This document shows, in pieces, positions 57,364-64,000 of a DNA stretch of 64,000 nt. The translations under genes were made by a program, and so were the position numbers. A model generated the notes under the pieces. That model did no database searches. It worked only from the letters and a program-made list of their open reading frames with translations, and was not told the origin of the DNA. The DNA lies in contig NZ_CP077770.1 of NCBI RefSeq assembly GCF_019134595.1, forward strand, positions 3,282,501 to 3,346,500. Direction: 5' to 3'. The DNA is from Pseudoalteromonas shioyasakiensis. Its GTDB lineage: Bacteria; Pseudomonadota; Gammaproteobacteria; Enterobacterales; Alteromonadaceae. Numbering within the stretch: position 1 is the first letter of the stretch; each line of letters begins with the position of its first letter.

Positions 57364-58545
57364 TTAGCCTAAAATATCGTACCAAGGGGTGATACCAAAA
57401 CTATCGTTTAGCAAATCACTATTATTAGGTTTTGCTTTGTGAGTGTTTATTCTTTCCAAACTCATCGTTAGCGCTTCAACCAGGTGTTTATTGACCGTTG
57501 AGTCGTTTTGCTCAACTTTATAAAGCACACCTAAATCTGTTGGGTAAACATCGCTTATCTCTAAGTTATAATCTGAAATAGCGAAATTGGTCATAATTTC
57601 GCGTGGGCCAGACAAACAATCCGCAGTAATTGCATACGTTCCTAACACCACAGACTCGGCCAATACATTCGGAAACCCCTCAAAAAATGAATTCAAAATA
57701 AAGCAGTCAGCATTAAACAGCCATGCTGGAGCGTTGTTTTGATGGCCGACCAATTCGGCGTTGATATTCAAGGTTTCGATTGTATTTTGTAATGTACTTT
57801 TTAATGGGCCAGAACCAACAATGTAAAGCTTGTCGTTACGATTAGTCTGCTTATTGTATTGGTGAAAAGATAACAGTAGAGAGTTAAACTGTTTTTGATC
57901 GGCTAACCTGCCACAAGACACAAATGTAAGTGCATTATTTTGTATCTTGAATGGAGGCTCAGCAGATTTTGCATTGCGAGTTATTTTCTCAACAGCAACA
58001 CTGTTATAAATTACTTTAATTAAGCTACTTTTAATTTTGAAATTAGTTTCGAGATCTTGCTTTATCGCATTTGAATTACACAAAACGCCAGTAGCTTGGT
58101 TATAAAACCGAGGCAGTAATGTCTTAGCCACAGCTTGCTTAAGCTTATTGCTATACTGATTAGATAGATAATTTCTAACATTCAAGTAAATTGGGGTACT
58201 TGAGTTAAGGGAGCTATTCTTAAATGCCTTGATCGTCAGCACATTACTCCACTCTAAGAAAGAAAAAACAGCTTCGTATTGATTGCTTTCAGCTAACTGT
58301 TTTAAACCTTTAAAGCTTCGATAAAGTAATTTTAATTTACCAAAAGTTCCTTTCGGTGGAGTGGCAGTCAAGGGAGTGTATGTAAGCTCACTAGCTTGCT
58401 CTAGCATATTTTGTTCAGCAGGAAGAAGTGATGTTATTTCGACATCATACTTATGTACATAAAGACTCGCTATTTTTACTAACTGCCTCTCGGCGCCTCC
58501 ATTTTCCATCTTATCGACTAAAAATAAAAGTTTCGGCTTGTGCAC
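57364..58545 (-). CDS. Glycosyltransferase family 4
   Basis: The 393-residue protein reads from a GTG start with AGG about 11 bases upstream. KLLFLVDKMENGGAERQLVK is the classical GGAE loop of GT4 enzymes. The C-terminal half has LTFVSCGRLADQKQFNSLLL, DKLYIVGSGPL, NADCFILNSFFEGFPNVLAE and SVVLGTYAITADCLSGPREI. It is retaining and cytoplasmic; the sugar is unknown. It is the last gene of the WecA-led operon, and its stop codon touches a truncated repeat element. Confidence 0.9.
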   Translation of the reverse strand: MHKPKLLFLVDKMENGGAERQLVKIASLYVHKYDVEITSLLPAEQNMLEQASELTYTPLTATPPKGTFGKLKLLYRSFKGLKQLAESNQYEAVFSFLEWSNVLTIKAFKNSSLNSSTPIYLNVRNYLSNQYSNKLKQAVAKTLLPRFYNQATGVLCNSNAIKQDLETNFKIKSSLIKVIYNSVAVEKITRNAKSAEPPFKIQNNALTFVSCGRLADQKQFNSLLLSFHQYNKQTNRNDKLYIVGSGPLKSTLQNTIETLNINAELVGHQNNAPAWLFNADCFILNSFFEGFPNVLAESVVLGTYAITADCLSGPREIMTNFAISDYNLEISDVYPTDLGVLYKVEQNDSTVNKHLVEALTMSLERINTHKAKPNNSDLLNDSFGITPWYDILG

Positions 58546-58675
58546 TTATAAACTACCTGCTGAGTATCATTAAAAAATAATGAGAGTACTAAATTACACT
58601 CTCAATTTTTGAGTTGACAAGGGTCTCATGTGTAACACATTTAACACCTTAATTCGTTATATTCCATAAAGCCAT

Positions 58676-59914
58676 TTACAGTTTAACGACACTATGTTTG
58701 TGCTTTTGGTACGCGGAAAATAACCCGATAGCTAAAATTAATCTTGCGATAAGCATAGCTATTACAAAACCAAACAAATCCATTAGATACACAGACATGC
58801 ACATGATTATACATGAAATAATGGAGCTATATACGGTAATTTTTCGATAATCCTTGTCGAAACCATTCGCCAACAAAAAGCCTTGACCATAGGTATTAGC
58901 TACACCAACAAAAACACTACTTAATGCTAGAACAATTAAATATTGATAAGACCCAGCATATTGATTACCTAAAAAAGTTGTGACTAGCCACTCGCCTTGT
59001 ACAAACAAAATAGCTGTCATTACTGTTGTTACCAATAAATTAGCTTGCAAAACTTTTGTTAAGTTACCATCACCTGTTCCGGCTTTGCTCAAAATTGGAA
59101 AAACAGCTTTCGCAAAAACGTTTTGAACAATAAAAATAACACCAACAACTTTAATTGCAGAGGCCAAAAGAGCATAGTCTAATTTGCTGTAAAATGCAGC
59201 CAGAACAATGATAGGCAAGGCATTGTACAAATTAGGTGCCAACAGGCCAGTGAACACATTTGCACCCGATTTAATTTCATTAATACAACCTTGTTTAATT
59301 TGTTGCCAATTAATTGGAAAGCGAATGTATTGACGAACAATTATTGTCGAAAGCAACAACCCTGCAAGTAAAGTGGGTAAACTCATCGAATGCAATGCAG
59401 TAGCAAGATCATTAGGCCCTTTCACTAGTAACAAAATAACCAATAAATGCACCACTTTCGACGCTGCAGATAATATTGCCAACCAAAGCGTGTTAGATGT
59501 ACCTATATAAAACCATGTATTTGTGAGCATATAACCCATTAAAAATGGCAAGCCAATTGTTAAAACAAGTATCGACGTTTCTGGCGGGTACATAACTAGC
59601 GCTGCTAAATATGCGCATACGATATAAAGCACTAAAAATATTAGCCTATAAGCAAAATGGTTAACAAAAATAGCGCCCTTTTCGGCTTTAGACTCTGCTT
59701 GTGAGAGCTGACGCACCCCCACATAATTACTGCTATAATCTACGAAGGTGTACCCGAACATCACGATTGTCATAATTAGCAGGTACACACCATACTGCTC
59801 AGGACCGAGCACACGAGAAAGTATTGGAATACTCAATAGTGGAATTAATAAATTAAGTCCATCTATTAAGCCTATTCCAAACAAGTTAGATAATAGTTGT
59901 TTTTTTATGCTCAT
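58676..59914 (-). CDS. Second polysaccharide flippase, Wzx family
   Basis: The 412-residue integral membrane protein has 12 or more hydrophobic helices and the family start NLFGIGLIDGLNLLIPLLSI, PILSRVLGPEQYGVYLLIMT (LG.xxyG motif). The YxPExSI and QxxFPxLSK-like segment NVFAKAVFPILSKAGTGDGN are typical of RfbX/Wzx proteins. It overlaps the opine-synthase-like gene by 4 bases (ATGA). A 130-base gap without recognised features separates it from the GT4 gene. It differs clearly from the Wzx at 48018-49280, so the window encodes two flipping systems or one plus a dedicated transporter. Confidence 0.9.
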   Translation of the reverse strand: MSIKKQLLSNLFGIGLIDGLNLLIPLLSIPILSRVLGPEQYGVYLLIMTIVMFGYTFVDYSSNYVGVRQLSQAESKAEKGAIFVNHFAYRLIFLVLYIVCAYLAALVMYPPETSILVLTIGLPFLMGYMLTNTWFYIGTSNTLWLAILSAASKVVHLLVILLLVKGPNDLATALHSMSLPTLLAGLLLSTIIVRQYIRFPINWQQIKQGCINEIKSGANVFTGLLAPNLYNALPIIVLAAFYSKLDYALLASAIKVVGVIFIVQNVFAKAVFPILSKAGTGDGNLTKVLQANLLVTTVMTAILFVQGEWLVTTFLGNQYAGSYQYLIVLALSSVFVGVANTYGQGFLLANGFDKDYRKITVYSSIISCIIMCMSVYLMDLFGFVIAMLIARLILAIGLFSAYQKHKHSVVKL

Positions 59915-61008
59915 TTAATAGTATGAGGATAGCTAGCATTTCGATTTTGATATTCTAAAATTGCTTTATTAACAATTTCACCATTTTCAATTTCTACAGC
60001 TTGAGCAAGAATTTCATTGTTGCTATAAGATGTTTTGCTAGCGCAAATATCATCTAAGAACGGTAACAATGCTTTGCTTAATTCGTATGATGAGCTATTC
60101 CAAAACAAGGTTGGAGTATGATCTACAGCGTAGTAATAAATATGGTCTTTAACTTTGAAACCGGGTTCATCAAAAGATGTTGGTTTGGCAAAATCAAAAC
60201 CCATAGCTAAGTCACATGACACATCAATAATCATGGCATTTTTTTTCAGCTCGAGAACTTCTTCATCTCTAACGAAATCTACAGGGTTATTTGGGTTTTG
60301 TAGTATGCAGTTAACAATAATGTCTGCTGTTTTTAGCTTTTCGATTATACGTTCTTTACTGTTATGAAAAGCACGGTTCTGCTTTACTCGATATTGCGAA
60401 TAAATCACACCTGGGATTTGGTTTTGAATTAAATGCGCTGGTCTTTGGGTAAAAACTTCAATTGTGTTGATCCCCTGAGACTGAAGGGCCGTTACAGCAC
60501 CACGACCTGTCGAACCAAAACCAATTACAATTGCTTTCATCGGTTTAGAGTATAAACCGGTAACACCATTGAGCTGTAAACAATGATTCAATGAGGCAAA
60601 GCCTGCAATTTCATTATTTTTATGAAATATATGATGTTTACCGCTAAACATTGCTTCAAAAGCAACAAGAGTCAGTTTCTTATCAATTGCTGTTTGAGTG
60701 ATTTCGGGACCTTGAACACAATGCGGCCAACCATAAATAGTTTGGCCTTCTTTAAAGTTCGCGTTATCTTTTTCAGAGAATTTTGGCAAGATTAATATGT
60801 CACACTTTGAGAATAACTCTTGTCTTGGCAGTATTGCTGCTACCTTATCTTTATACTGGTTTATATCGAAGCCAAAATCCTGAGCGTAACCTTCTTCAAA
60901 AACCATTTTACTTAACAGGTTATCTTCTACTGCATCAAAGTGTTCTGGATGAATTGGAATTCGCTTTTCATTTCTTTTTAAAGAACTGCCAAATACACCT
61001 ATTAACAT
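59911..61008 (-). CDS. Alanine-dehydrogenase/N5-(carboxyethyl)ornithine-synthase-like enzyme
   Basis: The 365-residue protein has an AlaDH/PNT N-domain: GVFGSSLKRNEKRIPIHPEH, whose NEKRIPI is the pyruvate-binding signature. It also has GQTIYGWPHCVQGPEITQTA, and an NAD-binding domain KAIVIGFGSTGRGAVTALQS. The closest described types are alanine dehydrogenases and the opine-forming N5-(1-carboxyethyl)ornithine synthase, which reductively couples pyruvate to an amino group. Its place between an ATP-grasp gene (TAATG overlap) and wzx suggests it makes an amino-acid-derived substituent of a polysaccharide, comparable to carboxyethyl-lysine in some O-antigens. The reaction is inference. Confidence 0.75.
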   Translation of the reverse strand: MLIGVFGSSLKRNEKRIPIHPEHFDAVEDNLLSKMVFEEGYAQDFGFDINQYKDKVAAILPRQELFSKCDILILPKFSEKDNANFKEGQTIYGWPHCVQGPEITQTAIDKKLTLVAFEAMFSGKHHIFHKNNEIAGFASLNHCLQLNGVTGLYSKPMKAIVIGFGSTGRGAVTALQSQGINTIEVFTQRPAHLIQNQIPGVIYSQYRVKQNRAFHNSKERIIEKLKTADIIVNCILQNPNNPVDFVRDEEVLELKKNAMIIDVSCDLAMGFDFAKPTSFDEPGFKVKDHIYYYAVDHTPTLFWNSSSYELSKALLPFLDDICASKTSYSNNEILAQAVEIENGEIVNKAILEYQNRNASYPHTIK

Positions 61009-62003
61009 TATGCTTCCTTTTCTTTTAACTGACTTAAAAATGCTTCAATTCTTAGATCCCAACACTGATTCTTGCAATATTCACCTTGCTCAAAAACAAA
61101 TTCATTATTGATGTAGCGGTACCGCCCTGGCACATCATTAATATACATTTGAGAAGGTGCAATTGCGCCAATGATAGGTTGAATCTCATTGACATAGAAT
61201 TGACCTGATTGATCTTCAAATATATCTAATGCAACTGTACTAAACTCTGCTTCTTTTGCAAATTTCCTTGTTATTTCAAGTAATTGCTTTGGAGGATCTT
61301 CCCAACCAACAAGCATTGAACCGCTAGCCATGTTATTGTCACCAATTAACTTCTTATGGCCAAAGTAGCTGTCATGTAACTTTACGATGCGCCATTCCCA
61401 CTTAATATCAAGATACTGTTGGCAAATCATATAATGAGATTGCCTTCGACCAAGTCGAGGGTATGGAATGCCACGCTTTTTACCAATTGGGCAGTAACCT
61501 AATGCTAGCTCAGGATCAAATCGACCAAAGATTTTTCTAGCTAACTTTTTAGCTTGAGCAGGTGTTTTTAGTATTTTTACAGAAATGCCACTCGCACCTA
61601 CATTACTTTTACTTACTAACGGAAACTCACATTTATCAAAGAATTGATAAGCATCTTGTTTTGTCGCAAAAACATGGGTAGAGGGGTGCGGTAAATTATA
61701 TAATTTTGCCCACGTATGCATATTGCGCTTACTTTCATATACAGTGAGCTCTTCAAAGCTTGGATAAATTGGAATACCAAGCTTTTTATTTAAAACATAA
61801 GCTCGCTCATCATACATCTGTTTGTGCGCCTCTAAAGTACAAGGAGGGCGAATAACAACCCCGTCAAATTCCCCGTGACTTAGTCGCTCAAACCAATCTT
61901 CAGCCAATAAATCAATGTGTTGGTACTCTATCCCCTGCAATTCACACGCTTTTGCTATCGATTGCTTTCCATCAGGCAGATATGAACATACTGCAAACTT
62001 CAT
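61008..62003 (-). CDS. RimK-like ATP-grasp ligase
   Basis: The 331-residue protein has ATP-grasp motifs: FPLVSKSNVGASGISVKILK (nucleotide Lys and Gly loop), the insert MICQQYLDIKWEWRIVKLHD, and FSTVALDIFEDQSGQFYVNE followed by IQP (metal-binding D...N-E). The N-terminal preATP-grasp part (FAVCSYLPDGKQSIAKACEL, GVVIRPPCTLEAHKQMYDER) is less conserved. ATP-grasp enzymes join a carboxylate to an amine through an acyl phosphate. Its start overlaps the wecA stop (ATGA) and its end overlaps the dehydrogenase start. It may attach the opine-type amino acid to a uronic acid or another sugar carboxylate. Confidence 0.8.
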   Translation of the reverse strand: MKFAVCSYLPDGKQSIAKACELQGIEYQHIDLLAEDWFERLSHGEFDGVVIRPPCTLEAHKQMYDERAYVLNKKLGIPIYPSFEELTVYESKRNMHTWAKLYNLPHPSTHVFATKQDAYQFFDKCEFPLVSKSNVGASGISVKILKTPAQAKKLARKIFGRFDPELALGYCPIGKKRGIPYPRLGRRQSHYMICQQYLDIKWEWRIVKLHDSYFGHKKLIGDNNMASGSMLVGWEDPPKQLLEITRKFAKEAEFSTVALDIFEDQSGQFYVNEIQPIIGAIAPSQMYINDVPGRYRYINNEFVFEQGEYCKNQCWDLRIEAFLSQLKEKEA

Positions 62004-63061
62004 TCACTTGCCCCTTTTCTAAACTTTCTCATAAAGGTTAGTACTTTCCATATGTGGTTTATTAAATAGCTATAAACAAAAAACACCACTAAAAATACAA
62101 GTAAGCTAACTGTTTCGCTTACCTGCTCTAGACAAATGCCTAAACACGTCATTAAAAGGGAAAGCCCAGAAATCAATAATAAGGTTTGTCTAGGAGTTGC
62201 ACCTGCGCGCATAAATATATGGTGTAAATGTTCGCGATCAGGCTTAAAAGGAGAGTCACCCTTTCGGATTCTTCGGATCATGATTGCAGCCATATCAATT
62301 AACGGTACAGCTATGATCCACAATGCTGTTACTGGTGCGAATGCGGGGGTTTTTGACTGTGTTCCGATGCATAACAGCCAGATAATAGTGAAGCCAATCA
62401 ACATGCTTCCTGCATCACCCATAAATATTTTTTTATACTTTTTTATAGGCCAATTTAAGTTAAACATTAAATACGCAGTGATAGCTCCGACAAAAAACAC
62501 ACATAAAATATACCAATCAATATTTGCGGTGAAGAGCAAAAAGGCTAACGCTGTGAAGGCTATCAACGATAAAAGACCAACTAAGCCATCAATACCATCA
62601 ACCATATTAAAAGCATTAATACATCCAACGACTGCAAGAACTGTGAACACTACAGAGAAGTGCCCTAGCTCTATGTTCTGGAATGAAAATAAGTTACCAA
62701 GTGATAGCAATTTATAATCCAGAAGAAATATCATTGCTAGAGCGATAGAAACTTGCACAAATAACCTTGGCTTAACCGATATATCTTTGTAATCATCAAT
62801 AACGCCAATAGTTACCATCAGGCCAGATAACAAAACATAAGAGATGACTTCTAGGGTCATTGGAAAGAAAATTAAAACGCTTAGGCTTATTCCAATAAAG
62901 ACACAAATTCCTCCAACTAGAGGGATTGATCCTTCATGGAGCTTTCTGTGATTTGGTCGATCAACTAGTCCAAATTTAAACGCAATTGGTTTTGCTAACC
63001 ATACTTGCAAGTAAGTGATCAAAAAAGCACTTAAAATAAAAGAAAAAATTTCAATTGGCAT
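62000..63061 (-). CDS. wecA: WecA-like undecaprenyl-phosphate GlcNAc-1-phosphate transferase
   Basis: The 353-residue MraY/WecA-family membrane enzyme has about eleven helices. Conserved cytoplasmic motifs are present: LVDRPNHRKLHEGSIPLVGG, GVIDDYKDISVKPRL (Asp pair), INAFNMVDGIDGL, KIFMGDAGSMLIGF, and FKPDREHLHHIFMRAG (His motif). It should start a glycan by making undecaprenyl-PP-GlcNAc (or another HexNAc). A second copy of the same family lies directly upstream, cut by the window edge. The operon continues into the ATP-grasp gene with a 4-base overlap. Confidence 0.92.
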   Translation of the reverse strand: MPIEIFSFILSAFLITYLQVWLAKPIAFKFGLVDRPNHRKLHEGSIPLVGGICVFIGISLSVLIFFPMTLEVISYVLLSGLMVTIGVIDDYKDISVKPRLFVQVSIALAMIFLLDYKLLSLGNLFSFQNIELGHFSVVFTVLAVVGCINAFNMVDGIDGLVGLLSLIAFTALAFLLFTANIDWYILCVFFVGAITAYLMFNLNWPIKKYKKIFMGDAGSMLIGFTIIWLLCIGTQSKTPAFAPVTALWIIAVPLIDMAAIMIRRIRKGDSPFKPDREHLHHIFMRAGATPRQTLLLISGLSLLMTCLGICLEQVSETVSLLVFLVVFFVYSYLINHIWKVLTFMRKFRKGASE

Positions 63062-63177
63062 TCGTTTAGTTAATCCGAGTGTGATAAATACAGAGCTGAA
63101 AAATCAGAGCATTGTAATACAAGAACGATACCCCGAGCAACTGAACCACCTAGAAACACAACTCGAGCAGATTAAAA

Positions 63178-64000
63178 TCAGGTATTTCTCTTCTTAATTA
63201 ATTTGGCTTGCCTATTAAATCTATAAATTTTAAACGAAAGCTTCCTTGTATATTTTAGTATGTTCCAAATATTACTTATAGCAGCGTAGTAAATAGAGAA
63301 CATTAGTAAAAAGCCAAAGAACATGACTGTCTCACTTAAGGCTTCCTTCTCCCCATAGATGCCAAATGAAGAAAAAATAAGGCTCATTAAAAATATTAAT
63401 AAAAGTACACTTCTAGGAGAAAGGCCTGCTTGAAGAAGAATATGGTGCAGATGCTGTCGGTCAGCTTGAAAAGGAGAACGACCGCTACGAATACGAGATA
63501 AAATTACCGCCGTCATGTCTAATAAAGGAACTGCTACTATCCACAAAGCTGTCACGGGTCTAAAACCGCTTTGCTCACCTTGAGTGTTAATGACAAGTAG
63601 CCAAACCACTGTAAACCCTATAAACATACTACCTGCATCGCCCATAAAAATTTTTCTATAGCGAGTACCAAATACACCTAAATTGAAAATTAAGTAAGGT
63701 ATCAATGAAAAGATTATTAGAATAGTAAATAAGTTTTCTTGATTTTTTATCGTAAGTAACAATGCAATTGATGACATTGTATTGATCGCCATTGCTCCAA
63801 GCAAACCATCTATACCATCGACCATATTAAATGCATTGATCATTGCGACAACGGCTATATAGGTGACCACAATGCCGAAAAAGCCTAAGTTCACATCACC
63901 GAATGAGAATAAATCGCCTAAATTCATTAAATAACTATCTATGGCGAAAATCATGAACGTGGCAATTAACAGTTGAAATGCAATGCGAAATCGAACACTT
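63178..64000 (-). CDS. Second WecA-like phospho-HexNAc transferase, N-terminus outside window
   Basis: The frame is open to the window edge (about 274 codons visible, reading SVRFRIAFQLLIATFMIFAI just before the first visible Met). It aligns with the neighbouring WecA-like protein through INAFNMVDGIDGLLGAM, KIFMGDAGSMFIGFT and FQADRQHLHHILLQAG, differing mainly in the membrane helices and the C-terminal tail (KKRNT). So two tandem paralogs head the operon. All catalytic motifs visible are intact. Any internal Met start would remove essential N-terminal helices, so the true start is beyond 64000. The 116-base gap to the next gene shows no recognised feature. Confidence 0.9.
   Translation of the reverse strand, partial: SVRFRIAFQLLIATFMIFAIDSYLMNLGDLFSFGDVNLGFFGIVVTYIAVVAMINAFNMVDGIDGLLGAMAINTMSSIALLLTIKNQENLFTILIIFSLIPYLIFNLGVFGTRYRKIFMGDAGSMFIGFTVVWLLVINTQGEQSGFRPVTALWIVAVPLLDMTAVILSRIRSGRSPFQADRQHLHHILLQAGLSPRSVLLLIFLMSLIFSSFGIYGEKEALSETVMFFGFLLMFSIYYAAISNIWNILKYTRKLSFKIYRFNRQAKLIKKRNT

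Noticed and set aside
62136..62717. 193-codon plus-strand ORF opposite wecA
   Set aside because: It lies entirely antisense to a gene with clear family motifs, and its product shows no recognisable domain or start signal.
63015..63197. 60-codon plus-strand ORF between the two WecA-like genes
   Set aside because: It overlaps both genes antisense. The last 30 residues look protein-like (EQLNHLETQLEQIKI), but there is no start signal or paralog, so it was not called.

Overview
The window looks like chromosomal DNA of a marine gammaproteobacterium of the order Alteromonadales, most likely Pseudoalteromonas. This is inferred from moderate AT-richness, the E. coli-like housekeeping proteins (SecA, MutT, DciA, PmbA, DarP, GalU, Ugd), a hutI/hutC pair and the style of the polysaccharide genes. 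It was judged by eye, without database searches. No rRNA, tRNA, CRISPR array, transposase or integrase was recognised.

Layout. (1) 1-9.3 kb: a diguanylate-cyclase-like membrane protein cut by the window edge, hutI with divergent hutC around a perfect operator palindrome, an SDR protein, a Cache-type chemoreceptor, two tiny paralogous ORFs, a YqaE/Pmp3 peptide, a periplasmic BON protein, a DUF1707/LiaF-like protein and a VOC protein. (2) 9.4-19.6 kb: pmbA and darP, an M13 lipoprotein peptidase, then the dciA-secA-mutT housekeeping group. (3) 21.4-31.1 kb: a nucleotidyltransferase plus sugar-kinase-like pair, a surface lipoprotein, a YjbH protein and a beta-CASP metallo-hydrolase. (4) 32-64 kb: a large surface-polysaccharide region, all on the minus strand. 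Read in transcription order (high to low coordinate) it has two WecA-like initiating transferases, an ATP-grasp ligase, an alanine-dehydrogenase/opine-synthase-like enzyme, a flippase and a GT4; after a repeat island come wza-wzb-wzc, a HAD/NTP-APH/NTP module, a second flippase, a Wzy-like polymerase, glycosyltransferases, a TupA-like ATP-grasp, a 4-reductase, a PglC-like phosphosugar transferase, a WbpM-like dehydratase, ugd, a UDP-glucuronate 4-epimerase and galU.

How the genes work together. GalU, Ugd and the epimerase should give UDP-Glc, UDP-GlcA and UDP-GalA. The WbpM-like dehydratase and the SDR should give a UDP-6-deoxy-HexNAc (QuiNAc or FucNAc type), which the PglC-like enzyme would load onto undecaprenyl phosphate. 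Wzx/Wzy/Wza/Wzb/Wzc would flip, polymerise and export the chain. Two further groups (HAD + NTP-APH fusion + NTP transferase; opine-synthase-like dehydrogenase + ATP-grasp) look like makers of non-sugar decorations.

The most striking non-coding content is a dense set of intergenic repeats filling almost every gap outside the compact operons. Family A has CACAAAGAG/CTCTTTGTG ends, family B has GAACCACAGAG/CTCTGTGGTTC ends, family C is a CGCGCGAAATAAATTTCACG hairpin, and there are further D/E/F units. Two small accessory genes, a GxxExxY protein and a four-helix-bundle (IVS/Avd-like) protein, each sit between two different tandem-repeat arrays. This is the least explained architecture in the window.
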